DNA from: Gonium pectorale
Lineage: Eukaryota > Chlorophyta > Chlorophyceae > Chlamydomonadales > Volvocaceae
Length of the DNA: 36,878 bases
Direction: 5' to 3'
NCBI GenBank assembly: GCA_001584585.1
Contig: LSYV01000008.1
Location: forward strand, 2,615,187 to 2,652,064
The position numbers were made by a program, and so were the translations under genes. Below are positions 12,501 through 24,100 of the stretch, one piece after another. A model generated the notes under the pieces. The model was not told the DNA's origin and did no database searches. It saw nothing but the letters and a program-made list of their open reading frames with translations. Position 1 is the first letter of the stretch; each line of letters begins with the position of its first letter.

Positions 12501-13405
12501 CGGTGGCGTTGAGACCCTGATCGCCAGCAGCGATGCTGCGGTGCGTCGACGGCGCATTGCCGCCACCGACTGGGGGCGTGACGGCGGCCGCCGCGGCTGC
12601 CGCGGCTGCCGCGGCGACCGCCTCGGCCGCGGCGGCGCGCACGTGGCTGAGCCCCTGCGCGTTGTCCAGCCACTGGCGACAGCGCAGCTCATTGTGTTCA
12701 CGCTTGAGGCGCTGCAGGTCCGCGTTGGCCTTGGTCAGCTCCTGTGGTGTGTGTGAGTGGAGGGGCAGGTAAGAGCAACTGCACTGCGAGCGAGATGTAG
12801 GTAAAAGGGATCAAGGCACATTGCATTCGTAGGGAATGTAGACGGCCACGTCTGATGAAGCTCATTGACACACCGCTAGGCGACCGGGCTGCGCCGGTAG
12901 TCCCCCTACCTGCTGGAGCTCCGAGTTCTCCCGCTTGAGGTCCTGGCACACCGTAACGGCATCCTCCTTCTCCTTTTCAAGCTTGAGGACCAGTGTCTGT
13001 GCAAGGGAGTGAAAGGGTCAGCGTGGCGCGACGAGGAGGAAGCTGGGCGCGGCAAGGGCACCTCAGTTGGCGAAAAGGCATCAAAGCTGCACGTCTGGTT
13101 CTTTTAACCAGTGAGTTAATCTATATTAATGGCTGGTGCCTCGCGGACCGTGTTCGCCGGCGTCAACATCAGGTTCTAAGCGCATCGCTAATACTCACCC
13201 GCAGGCGGATAAGCTCAAAAGCCCTGTCCTCGGATTCTTGTTCGAGCTTATTGAGCGTCTGCAGCAGGCCGTGCGGCTTTCGCCCCGCCTGCGGTGGCCC
13301 AGCTCCAGACTTGTAGGCACTAGGCGGGGCCGGAATATGGCCCACCCCCATCGGTAGATTGCCCCGCTTTGCGAGGCCCTTCCGCGGGGGCTTAAAAGGG
13401 TCCAT
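6519..13405 (-). CDS. Large coiled-coil protein, function unknown (1684 aa)
   Basis: Minus-strand exons in order: 13405-13199, 12996-12910, 12741-11317, 10986-10867, 10588-9188, 8800-8540, 8280-8045 and 7836-6519. All junctions agree in phase and the sum is 1685 codons. The start is an ATG at 13405 giving MDPFKPPRKGLAKRG; the stop follows SILAVD. Residues about 45-130 are charged and helical (NKLEQESEDRAFELIRLR, LEKEKEDAVTVCQDLKREN). Residues 130-380 are a poly-Ala and Ser/Pro/Thr linker, then coiled coil again (LLSVQLSDFKDRIMYLQQEL). Residues 614-1246 are a long, nearly continuous Ala-rich coiled coil, and 1247-1350 more helix with TLQ/LTELSKEVNRM-type heptads. The last ~330 residues are Gly/Ser/Pro-rich and disordered. 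No motor, kinase or known head domain is seen. The build suggests a structural cytoskeleton, basal-body or Golgi-type scaffold, but this is inference from composition only. Confidence 0.85.
8315..8327. repeat. Run of 13 G (C on the coding strand) in an intron
   Basis: Thirteen consecutive G on the plus strand form a C-run on the coding strand, about 35 bp before the acceptor at 8281. The run is probably part of the pyrimidine tract of that intron. Length is likely to vary or be misread. Confidence 0.9.
8859..8914. repeat. Perfect 18-bp inverted repeat in a coiled-coil-gene intron
   Basis: The arm TCCTGCGTTTTCCCGCGC (8859-8876) is matched exactly by its reverse complement at 8897-8914, with a 20-nt spacer. 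It lies in the intron between exons 5 and 6 of the coiled-coil gene (8801-9187). In RNA it would form a stable hairpin. It may be the remnant of a small inverted-repeat element. Confidence 0.9.
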
Positions 13406-14678
13406 CTTCCCTGACTGGACTCCAAAGATGGCCTACTGACGCGACCTCGGAGGCCCTTAAGGCCCCCTGCGTAAGTTCTACGTTGTTATTCTCATTATGA
13501 ATCCGCAAATGTCAAAATGGTCGAATTCCACGGAGGGTCGGACCGAGCCGCGGTCTCCAATATAACAAAGCCCACTTGTAATCTTGTAATGCACACTGAA
13601 ACGGGCCTTGCTAACCTGCTTTGAGAGTCGCGTCTGGAGGGAAGGGTCTGAGGAGCGCGACCGCCGTACGGCCGTGCCACCTCGTCAGCCATCTACCTCC
13701 CCCCATTTCTCCCAACGTATCCGTCAGCGGCTCTACGAAGGCACAACGCGAGCCCTTACCGTTGAGCTGACACTGTGTGCCGTGGTCAGCACGCTGGGCC
13801 GTGTGCAGTTAGTACAACAGTTTAGGTCAGTAGCTTGACAGTAACGTCCACCGTGAGGCCGGCGTGCAACACCCAAGGGTAGGGACTTGAAACATGCTCG
13901 ACGAGTTCGTTCAGATGCCTGCACTTTCCGACTGAAGACTGTATGACGGGAATTGACGCGATGTGCGCGCGAATTCGCTGCATGTATCGGGCTGCAGCTC
14001 ACCCAGCCCATGGCCGCGCCCGAAGCGCCACCAGTACCGCTTGGGGGCATGGAGTGTGGGCGTCGTTGGGTTGGGTCAATGTCTCTGATGACCTCAATCT
14101 CGTGACAGCCGCGTTCACTATGGCTGCTCGCTGCTCTCTCAAGGTTGTTAACTGCCCGTACAAAGAGGACTGCTACAACGGCCGTAGCTGTAACGGGGGG
14201 ACGCGTCCCCGAGGGAGCGAACAAGAGGGATATCGTCGTTCACCCACTCGCGGCGCCTTTGTGCGCCTGCGCTGGTGGTGTCGTACGATAAAACGTGCTG
14301 TGACCCCGCTTGCTCGGCTTGGTGCCTCACAAGAACGGTGCTAAAAGCAAACACTGCAAATGCTAAAATGATCTGAAACAGTCCAGCCACGAGGGGTGCA
14401 AATCCACGGTCAGCTTGCCAGAGCACACTGGTAGCGAGCGAACCGAGGGCTGCTACGTCTTGAGGCCAACAGGACCGGTGCAGCAATAGATGGTTTTCAC
14501 GATGAGCACCCCGAGAGGTAGCGAGGGAGAGGAGAGAATAAGCGCAAGAGTGTAAGAGCGCGGAGAGAGAGATCACAGGGCACGACCAGCAGGTACATAA
14601 TATGCCGTACAAGTTTCGGAATCAAAGTTGCCCCCGTGGACCACGTACTTTGCCGTGCTGCGAGCCGCGGTCGAGGCG

Positions 14679-15031
14679 GATGTTCGTGAGTCGCTGGAGC
14701 AGCGCCAAAAGGGGCGCGGGCGGCGGAGCGCATGTGGCCCCGTGACGGTCACTCGTTGCGCTTTGCTTTGTGGTGGGTTGGGGCAATAAAGGAGGGGAAA
14801 CGGGTCGCGTCGCGGACACGAATTCAGTAGAGTAACGGTGGTCTTGGTGGAGTTGTTGGCGACCTGCAAAGCCCGACGTCCGTGACGAGCAAGCAGCGCT
14901 GTGGCGTACGCGCGTACCTTCAAATAAAGATTGTAGACGCTGATAAATCGCTGATCGCTGATGACGGGGAGGCGGAGGAGACCCCTTGCGCATGCGCCCA
15001 ACATAACACGCGGACAGACTGACACAGCACT
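14679..15031. repeat. Dispersed repeat, copy R2 (longest)
   Basis: The left part (14679-14867) matches R1 at 4372-4499. The right part (14878-15031) matches R3 at 27438-27568, with shared blocks GTGACGAGC-like, GATTGTAGACGCTGATA-like, GGCGGAGGAGACCCC-like and GGACAGACTG. Two unlinked segments thus meet in one copy, so R1 and R3 are probably fragments of one longer repeat. No terminal repeats or protein domain were found. Confidence 0.55.
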
Positions 15032-16612
15032 GACACCGCGAGCCCGGGCCTGCCCAGACGGTGGGTCGAAGCGGTGATGTGGCTGGGTAGCGAGGAGTTC
15101 TTGTCGTGTGGGATTCCGCGGCTCGCAGGGCAGGTACGTGGCAAGGGGGAGGACACCCGGTCTGCTGGCCGGTTCGGAAAGGCCTCAAGCATTACATGAA
15201 GTCCTGGGCTGCTTCGCCATTCGAACAAAACGCAATACACCCCAGTACGCCAGAGCGGGGCCCGCTCCAAGGAGCGAGGAGTCCACAACCGCCGAGGCAG
15301 CGCCAGGCAGCCACCATTTCGCCCACTCCGCCTTGCCCACCCCCATAAGTAACGGGCGTCAACTGCCTGAAATCCTGCGTAAGCTCATCCTGGACCCTTG
15401 GGTCCATCCGGCGTTTGGTCCGAACACGCATTCCTGGCACAGAATTCACTGACACGGTCCATACTCACATTCACGCACAAACGTGCACAGTAGTAAAACA
15501 AACATCACACTACCTCATTAGTCGCCCCGGTCGTGAGCAGAGATGACAAACGGCTACACGGCATGTACGACTAGTGTATCATATCCGTTAGCAACTGCGG
15601 CACCATGTCTATAAACATGTACGGCAGGCGCCTGAGAGACGACTCTGCACATAAGGAAATGCCAAGCCGCAACCAGCCACATGAATGCCGTGAAACTACC
15701 TGCAGAAGATGCGCTGAGTACATACCATAACGCTCATTATGTACGGCAGAACTGATGCTTACGTTTGGACGAGCTGTCACCCGGACAACCGCTCCTGACA
15801 GTCCGACTCCTCTGCCCCAATCTCTACAACGACGTCCCCCAATGGAAATCTCCAAAAGGTTCCATGTTCTACGAAGCACAACCCGCGCTGAATCCGCCCT
15901 CACGCGCTCCTCACGCAATTCCATTTCCTGTGAAGCCTGGACCGCTGGTCCTCATCCCTTGCGGTGACAGGCATCATCTGCAGAGTTCTCCAGCCGGCAG
16001 CCGTTCACCCTCGGCGCTGGCGCTGAGCCCCAGTCGTCACCGGCGCCTATTGGCGCGCTGTGCGTCGCGCCCCGGTGCCTCCCCGCCTTCCCCAGGTCCG
16101 ATTCACACCCAGTCTCCTCCAAAACGTAATCGCGCATTGTGCACAGGGCAAGAGAACACGGGGGGAAACTCTGTGTGGCCGGGACTGGGAGTCCGGTGCC
16201 GCCCAGGCCCGTGGCCTCGCCCCGCCCGCCCCGTGAAGCGCTGTAGGCGTGCCGTGGGGCCTACATGGCCATTCTGCTACCCGCCATCCAACAGCCCGAC
16301 CCTCGTGGCAGACATGCACATACAACCGCATATAACTCAATTCCCCACGCTAGAAAGGTTTGTCCCTGCAGCCAGCGTCAAGAGATGCAACCGGCGCGGG
16401 TGGACCGTTCGCGGCGTTCAGCCTCCGTAAGTGTGCATCTCTCGGGCGCCTTCCTTGCGGCATGAAACCGCTCGGCTCCAGGCGCGCATCACGACTTGCA
16501 CCATGACGAGACGCTCTTCACTCCCTTCGACGCCCTCGCTTGACAGCTTGTGGGACGAGCCATGGCGCCGAGCGGAATCAAAGGGACCAAACTCCAAGCC
16601 CTGACCCGTGGG

Positions 16613-16617
16613 TTACA
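16613..16617 (-). other. Candidate polyadenylation signal of the Janus-domain gene
   Basis: TTACA on the plus strand is TGTAA on the minus strand, 120 bp past the stop codon at 16737. This would make a short 3' UTR. Confidence 0.35.
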
Positions 16618-16736
16618 GCACCAGAACCGTAAACGCAAATGCCATATGCGTTCGACCCCACCGTGGCCTATGCTGGTGCATGCCGCCGGAAGCAGCCGCC
16701 AAGTCGTCGGCCCTACAACCCCTGTCAGCAGGCTTC

Positions 16737-19700
16737 CTACGCCAGCACAGTAATCTTGTAGGTCGGCGGAAAGCTCTGCCGCGCCAGTGCCGCTGCCAGG
16801 TTTAGCAGATCCACGGCCGAGGCGATGCGCGTAACGCCGTTGCCGGCGAATGCGGCGCCCAGACCGCCGGCCGCGGCGGGCAGCGCCCGGTCCACAACGA
16901 AGCCTGAGTGCAGGTGCAGGTGCCGGTCGCGGTCACGGCGCCACTCCATGACCCCGCCGCCCATGATCGTGGGCGCCTCGAACGGCACACCGTGCTTGCG
17001 GGAGATGCCTAGGATCTGCGGCGCGGGCCATAAGGAGTACAAGTTCATTAGCGGCACGGTACGCCCCGGTTACGCTGAGCACGCGCGGACCAGGCTGCAG
17101 AAGTGTTCCTGGGCGAGTAGAGAGGAGCGAGTAGAGAGGAACCAAGCGTGAGGAGGGCTGCACATGGTTTTCACAAGCTTCTGGCACGGGGTCGCGCCTC
17201 AAGCCCGCAGCCTGGAAGGAAAGGGTTCCCGTCCAGTGCGCCAGATTCGGGCCCTTCTGCCAGGCGATCCCAGCCAAGCCGACCCTGACTGCAGTGCTCG
17301 CCCGATTGCGACCATTATGAAGACCACTAAAGAGCCTGCCAGTCTCCCCAAAACTCAACGCTCGCCCGCACCTGCACGCGCGGTCCTCGCCTTCGCCGTA
17401 TCCCCACACCACCCACCTCCCGGTTGCACTCCTCCATCAGCTGACCCTCGCTGCCATAGTTGTGTCCACGAATGAGGATGCGCTGCCGCTCGCCGCCCAG
17501 CGCGCCGTCCGCGACCGTCAGGCGGCTGTTCTGGTCGCGCAGCTTGAGCATGACGAAGCGGAACGAGCCCCATTCATCGATTTGAACAACGGGCAAAAAC
17601 TGGCCCACCCAGGCGGGCCCCACCGCCAGCGACTCCTGTACCCTGCGGAGCGATCAATCAGGGTGGCCTGCGAGTCAAAGGCCGCTCCTACACCCTCCCG
17701 TCTTGTAGCAGGGTCAGGCGAAGACCCAGAGGTACGGCTGCCAGTCGATTCACAGGCTGGAGCGGCCCCGCAGCCTGTACAGCGCCCGTGCGTGGTCCAA
17801 GGACCAGGACTCCAACAGTTACGCGGATACGTGCAAAGGCGCTGGATGAATGACTGTCCTGGTCCGAGAGGACCGATGTGCTGGCGACGGGCGCACGATT
17901 CCAGCCACTGCTCGCATGCACACCAGCATCGACGGCGTACGGATCCGCCAGATCTTACGGCGCGCGCATGCCCACCCACAGGACGCTAAGGTGGCAGTGA
18001 GCTCCCCTGCAACCGTCGTTCCAACACGCAGTAACTTGACGGACCAGCGTTAAGTTCTTGGGGGGTTACTTCTGCTGGGTCGGGGGGAGGTCCATGGGCT
18101 GCCGGCTAGGCTGCTTTGCTCGCTGCTTCTTGCATATCTGTTTTAGCACACTGTTACGCATACCAAACACACAGTGACACGAGGCTGCGATCGCGTGTCA
18201 GAATGCGGTAAGCTGGACAAAGAGTCTCCCGCACGGCCGGGCATCGACTCCCGCCTCCCGCCCGCAACCGCACCTCTGCTCCGCCTGCCGCTCGCAGTCC
18301 ATCTGCTGCTGCAGCACCAGCGCCGCCCGCCGGTGCAGCGACGCCACCTCGCGGCTCGCCTGCAGCATGTCGCCGCTGGGCTGCCGCTCCAGCAGCCGGC
18401 TGCGCGTGAAACTGCCGCTGCCGCTGCTGGCGCCGAGCGGCCAGTCGCAGTTGCCGAGAGTCCCGGAGCCCGTCCCAAGCGTCCCCGCCAGCGCGCCCGC
18501 CGCCAGGAGGCTGCCGTCAAGAGACAGCGACATCCCGCCGCCGGCGACCAGGCTGCCGCCGCCTCCCGCTCCCCCGCGGCGGCCGCTGGTGCTGCCGCGC
18601 AGGGCGCGGCGCCCGTGCGCCCCCGCGTGCGCGTTAGCAATCTGCATGGAGACGGTCGAGGTGGGCGCGCCCGTGGTCTGCAGGTATGCGAGAGCCTCCT
18701 CCAGGTGATCCTGGCCCGCCGATGCGGCCCGCTCAGCGCCAGTGCGGCACTGCTCCGCCTGCCACCGGCGCGTGAAGCGCCAGCGCCAGGCGGCGTCCGC
18801 CATCAGCGCCTCCTCGTCGGCCGCCGAGGTGCCGCGCGCCTCGCCGCCCGACTCGGCCTCCGCGTGGCGCCGCTGCTGCTCTGCGTGGGACAGCTGCGAG
18901 ACCTGCCCAGGTATGGATGGGGTGGAGCGAAGGGGTGGAGTGTGTAGCCACGACCCAGATGGCAAACTCAGACACCGTGATGCCCACAGCGTGACTGCAC
19001 CAATTGGGTTCATCAGTTACCATGCGCTTTCCTTCAATGACTGGAAGCGCGCGATACCGCCGAGAGCAGGGGCGCCCGTGCGGGCCGAGAGGTAGCGGGC
19101 CAAGAGTCATCTATGAACACTGACCACCCGCGTAACCCAGCTACATACTAACCTGTGCCCTCCCCTTAGGACGGCCAGCCGTGATCTCTCTCCCCTACCT
19201 GTGCGTGGGGATGGTGCGGGTGCTGTTGCGGCCCCTGTTGGTCCTGGTGGTGTTGCTGGAAGGCGCTTAGAAGCGCCGGATCGCCCAAGGGCCGCCGCCG
19301 CCCCGCTTCCATAGCATCAGTGGCGCCATGGCCGTTGGCCGAGGCGGCCAGTGCGTCAGCGCCAGCCACCTGCGCCGCAATGCTGCTACTGTCGCCCGCG
19401 CTGCCGCTAGCGCCGCCACTGCAGTCGCCACTGCCGCTGTAGCCGCCACCGCTGGCCGCACGACCGCCGACGGCAGTGCCGCCAGGTCCGCCGCTACCAC
19501 GCAGGGGGATGGGGGACCGCGCGCCGCTAGAGAAGGATGCTCCGGAACCAGATCCAGGACCACACTCGCCGCGCTCGGGGACCGGATCCAGTAGCCTGTA
19601 CTGCCGATCCGCCCAGGTGCCGAGCTGCGGCGTCAGCTCTGTCGGCATTGTGCCGCCAGCACCAGACGGCGGTGGCGCCGCCGGCACGGGCGCTGGCGGT

Positions 19701-20471
19701 GTAAGACCCGCCGCAAGCAGCTCCTCCTCTGACTCCCCTCCTCCCACCTGCAGCGCGTTGCCGTCGACTGCGTCAGCGCCGACGGGCCGCCGAGGCACGG
19801 GTACTGCCTTCAGTGGGGAGCTTCCAAGAGGCCCGGCGGGTGGGGGCGCAAGGACTCCACCGAAGGGCGGCTCTGGCGTGGGTGCCGCTGTTGGGTCGAA
19901 GAGGGGAGCGTCCCGGCCCTGGGCCTTGTCGTCATGGCCGCGAGCAGGTCTGCTTCCTGTTTCAAGGAGCGTTGTCCGCTCTTGCCGCTGCCGGGGCTGG
20001 AGAAAGGAGAAGAAGGTGGAGCAGGAGGCTTGCGGGGACGACGGCAGCCCGTCGGTGGGGGACAGGGAACGGGCAGCGGCGCGACCGGTTGGCGACGAGG
20101 CGCCGCTGCCGCTCGGCGAGCTCGCGAGGCTGACGCCTAGATGGCAGCTGCAGGGGCCGTACCTGCGCCCAAGTCCCGCCCGACGAGCGGGGTCATGACG
20201 AGTGCGGGGAATGGCGTCGGTGCGGGCCACCAGGCCAAGCACATGATTAGTCCTGACATAAGGGAGGATTACAGCCGACTCACCATCCGCTTTCAAACAG
20301 CGTCTCCACGCGTTCCCAGTCGGCGGCAACGGCCTCAGCGAGAAGCAGCGAGCTGGACACGCTGGGCGGCAGCCCCTGCAGGCCGTCAAAGCTGGGCTTG
20401 TCTGCTGTTGGACGGCCCCAGCCCCAGCCTGGCCGCCCATTCCGAGCGGGCGAGGCGAAAGCCGAGTCCAT
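16737..20471 (-). CDS. Janus/PHPT1-domain protein with long N-terminal region, catalytic His missing
   Basis: Minus-strand exons: 20471-20284, 20162-19199, 18902-18274, 17642-17417 and 17015-16737. Phases agree and the sum is 762 codons (761 aa). It starts at MDSAFASPARNGRPGWGWG. Residues 64-384 are Ser/Gly/Pro-rich and disordered. Residues 385-594 are partly helical, rich in Gln, Arg and Ala (QLSHAEQQRRHAEAES, LVLQQQMDCERQ). Residues about 605-761 match the Janus/phosphohistidine-phosphatase fold: FLPVVQIDEWGSFRFVMLKL corresponds to the first strands (LIPDVDIDxxGxFKYVLIRV in PHPT1), RILIRGHNYG to the EIVRGYKW strand, then KHGVPFEAPTIMGGG and DRHLHLHSGF to the GGGRI and KKIHVYGYS blocks, ending FPPTYKITVLA. 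In PHPT1 the catalytic His follows RGYKWAEY; here that position is Gly660, so phosphatase activity is unlikely. PHPT1 itself is only ~125 aa. Exon 2 could also start at 20147 or 20129 in the same frame. Confidence 0.75.
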
Positions 20472-21179
20472 GGCTGGTAAACGGGTGGACTGCGCTACCG
20501 CTTTCTCTTTGCCGCAACTAGCCTACTCCACCCTGGCACTTGAGCGCTTTCCATGAGCGGCACGCGCTGCGCGCACAATCGGCAGGCGAGTCCCTGCGCT
20601 CAGAGCGGCATATTTGGGTCGGCCACAAAGTTTCTAGCACAGAAGTATTCTAAGGCTATGTCAGAGCAACCTCATTGCCTACTCGGCTCAAGCGTCGCGC
20701 GACGCAACCTTGACAATCGTCGTATACGTGAACCGCCACAGTCAGCGTTAGCCGCTGATCGATTGTGCTTGTGGAATACCTCACAGGCAGTAACCTTGTA
20801 GACTCAGCAGACTAACTAAACGCCGCCTTCGCCGCCCGTGAACAAGCGGCAATAAAGAAGGCGCGGTCACGATCGATTATTGATATTGATTACCGTCTTA
20901 ACCTTCTTGTTGATAGAGATTCTGCACTGTTCGCTCGCAACCACCTCAGTTGCCTCCGCCTCTGAGCTCTGCCGTCAATCCACGTTAGCAACCGTCAACA
21001 GTCATCCGGATATACAGCAGTACTCGGCTGTCGGCACCTTGCGGCAAAGCAGCATCCGCCCCTGCCGACAGCCTCGTTCGCAGCCCTCGCGCTATCCCAC
21101 TATACTTTAGCCTCCCAGACCTACCCCTGACGCACACGCCGGCGCCGCCCGGCCGGGCGGCGACGGCGACCGCGTCGCC
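20472..21179. promoter_or_regulatory. Bidirectional upstream region, Janus-domain gene and RPC2
   Basis: The 708 bp between the two start codons must hold both promoters and 5' leaders. An AT-richer patch lies at about 20860-20930 (GATCGATTATTGATATTGAT). No certain TATA box, initiator or Pol III-type element was recognised. Confidence 0.5.
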
Positions 21180-24100
21180 ATGACGGCAGGCACGGGTGGT
21201 AAGGCGTCCGCCGGCAGGTCCGGCCGCAAAGCCGGCGACCCGATGGACATCGACGGTGGTCCAGCTGTCTCCAGCGGCAAGGGAGGGCCGGGCCCTGAAG
21301 GCGTGGCGGCGATGGGTGGCGATGAGGCTCTGGCGGATGCGCTAATGGGCGACCCTACCCGCCTAACTGAGCCCATCAAAACGGTGCATGACAAGTTCGC
21401 TTTGCTGCCCGCCTTCCTCAAGGCGCGTTGTGTGGAGGGGGGGAAGTGGATAGGGAGGATCGGGGTTGCGGGTCGAGGGACGGGAGTGTTGGAACCGCCG
21501 GGGTACTGGCCGAGAGTGGAGGCAGCGGCCTGTATCAGCGAGGGACCGCGACTGGTGCTTGAGAAGGACCGCACCTGGAAAGTCGTCCCAGCCTCCCTTT
21601 GTCGATAGTGCAGTTATGCGGGGGCCGCTGGCGAGCAGGCCTGCCAGATGGGGAACCGTGGTGGTTGCAGGGCCTTTTTGCTCTTGGCGGAGCTCGGGTA
21701 TGGCAGCCACAGCCTCGTGCCGGCACTCGAGAGCTCGCACCGCAACGCACGGCGTCCGTAAGGAGGGCAGCGGCTACGGTGGCGGCGGCAGTAGCCGCAG
21801 CCGGCGCGGGAGCCGTGAGGATGACACGAGTTGGCAGTTGAAGGAGCAGAGGCTGCGGTGGAGGCCATGAGCACGATGGCGGCGGCGGCTCCATGTCTGA
21901 GGATGAAGCGTGATCAGCCAGATGTTACAGCGCGGCCCCCACGATGCCCGGAGCGGGGAGGCGGGGGGACAGCGCGGAGTCGGGGCGCGGTCAAGACCTC
22001 TCCGGACTAGGGGAGTGAGCCGGCCGATGACGCTCCCAACATGCGCCACTTTCCAATCGGCTGCACAGCACACATGCTGACATCCTCCATCGAATCCACC
22101 CCCTTCGGACTCGTGGGCTGCTGGAGCAGCACCGAACAGCTCGGGACCTCCCACACGCAGCCCTTACCGCACGTGTTGTACCGCCGGTTGATATGTTCTT
22201 GTTGACTCGGTTTATCCTGCACTCCTCCTGTGCAGGTCCGCGGGTTGGTGAAGCAGCATCTCGACTCGTTCAACTACCTGATCAACAGCGAGCTGCGGAA
22301 GATCGTGGCGGCCAATGAGAAGGTCACCTGCGACACCGACCCCAACTTCTACCTACGGTGCGGTGGCCGGATTGGTGGGCGCGGATGTGGTGTGTACCGT
22401 ACGCCGTGATCTCGCCTTGCTGGGTGGCTGGTGCGCGACGCGACCGGAGGCCAGTGCAGCGCTTGACTGGAGGGGCCAGTGTGTGACATGAGGTGACGCT
22501 GTGTCGCCCGTCCCCCGCAGGTACACCAACATCTACGTGGGGGGGCCCAGCGTGGACGAGGACATGGTGCAGGTGGGGCCCGGACCCTGTAGCAGGGGAC
22601 GGGGGTGGGGCAGGGCCCAGGAGGGGCGCAGGGCCGGGGCAGGAGCATGTGTAGGGGCGCAGTAGGGTGGCGGAGTGCAGGGCCGGCAGCTGACAGGAGA
22701 TCAGCGGCGGGGACCGGCGTCCGGGCCCGTGCTGTGGCCGTTTCATGTCCGAGGTCGCGCCCTCCCCATTGCGGGGAATGCTGCTGCTGGCCAGTACGGT
22801 CTCTTAAAACCAATGTGCTACAACTCCCCATGGCATGCTGCTGGAGGCAGGTATCACATCACTCAGGATCGCAGGTCCCTCCCCTGACAACAACCCAGCG
22901 GCGTGCCTTGCTCCCGTTCCATCGTCAAGATTCAACCCCAGTCGAACCGCAATCCAACCCTCTGGATTCCGCCCGCCCCCACCAGGTGACCACCACCCCG
23001 CAACAGTGCCGGCTGCGCGACGCCACCTATTCGGCGCCCATCACCGTGGATGTTGAGTACACGCGCGGCAAGGAGATCGTGGTCAAGCGGGGGAGGGGCG
23101 GCGTGGGCGCGGTGCCCATCGGCCGGATGCCGCTCATGCTGCGCTGCGACAGGTGCGCAGCGGGCGCGATGGGCGGACTGCATGGGGCGTGGGCGTGGGC
23201 GTGGGCGCGGGCGCGGGCTGGGAGGGATGGGTGGGTGTGCGCAAGGGTCGCGCGCAGGCGGAGTGCAGAATGCGGAGTGCGGGTGGAGGGCTGCGGCCGG
23301 GAGGGCCAGGGAGCCCGTGGGCTGGAGAAACACGGAGCTACCGGGGGTCGGGGACTTTCCGGACTCGGTTTGTGAGAATACATGGGGAATTGCTAAAACA
23401 AGCTGTAGCCAAAACCCCATTCCGGATGTGCATCTTCCGCCTCCGCTCCACCCCTTGTGCTCTCCTGGGAAGGGCGGTAACGCGCCAATGAGCTTCCTTG
23501 CCGAGATCACAGTTCAGCGCCCTGGCCCTCCGCCCCCCGCCCGCCCGCCCGCCCGCAGATGCATCCTGTACAACAAGAACGAGGCCCAGCTGGCGCAGCT
23601 GGGGGAGTGCCCGCTGGACTGGGGGGGCTACTTCATCGTGCGGGGCACCGAGAAGGTGGGGCGCCCTGCTGGGCGGGGCTCCGCTGAGCGCTGGATGCCG
23701 TGCAGGGCTGCGTGGCAGGGTGGCAGGGTGGCAGGGTGTAGCGCTGTATCGAATGATTGCACCCCCGCCTCCTCTATGCGGAATGCGCCGAGTAGGCCGG
23801 CTGTACCTGAGCCTACGGACAGAACACGCGCTGCAGACCCTCATCCCCGCCGCCCTGGCCCGACCCCTTAACTATGCCCCAGGTCATTCTGAGCCAGGAG
23901 CAGCTGAGCAAAAATCGCATCATCATCGACACGGACAGCCACGGCGAGATCATGGCCTCCTGCACCAGCTCCACGCACGAGCGCAAGTCCAAGACCAACA
24001 TGGTCTTCTCAAAGGGGCGCATCTACCTGAAGCACAACGCCTTCCAGTAAGTGTGTGCATGAGAGAGGACGAGCGGTGGGGTGGCTGGGCGGGAGGGAGG

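Larger units (their letters stand above)
13406..16736. other. Intergenic region between two minus-strand genes
   Basis: This 3.3 kb spans the 5' flank of the coiled-coil gene and the 3' flank of the Janus-domain gene. Base composition is closer to balanced than in the genes. It contains the best copy of the dispersed repeat (14679-15031). Frames such as 15765-16430 plus and 14148-14612 minus are open but show no motif and no matching splice structure. No gene is supported. Confidence 0.6.

Noticed and set aside
14148..14612. Minus-strand frame with one hydrophobic helix (GLFQIILAFAVFAF)
   Set aside because: No family match and no splice partners, in a repeat-bearing intergenic region; a chance frame is as likely.
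15765..16430. 221-codon open frame on the plus strand
   Set aside because: Composition is unlike the real genes here, no motif is visible, and it overlaps the 3' flank of the Janus-domain gene.
17688..17921. Possible extra exon in the Janus-domain gene
   Set aside because: Direct joining of 18274 to 17642 is already phase-correct and gives AEQRVQESLAVG; the extra frame ends in a stop before the next acceptor.
19476..20198. 240-codon plus-strand frame
   Set aside because: It is antisense to exon 2 of the Janus-domain gene, whose exon phases and domain match are consistent.
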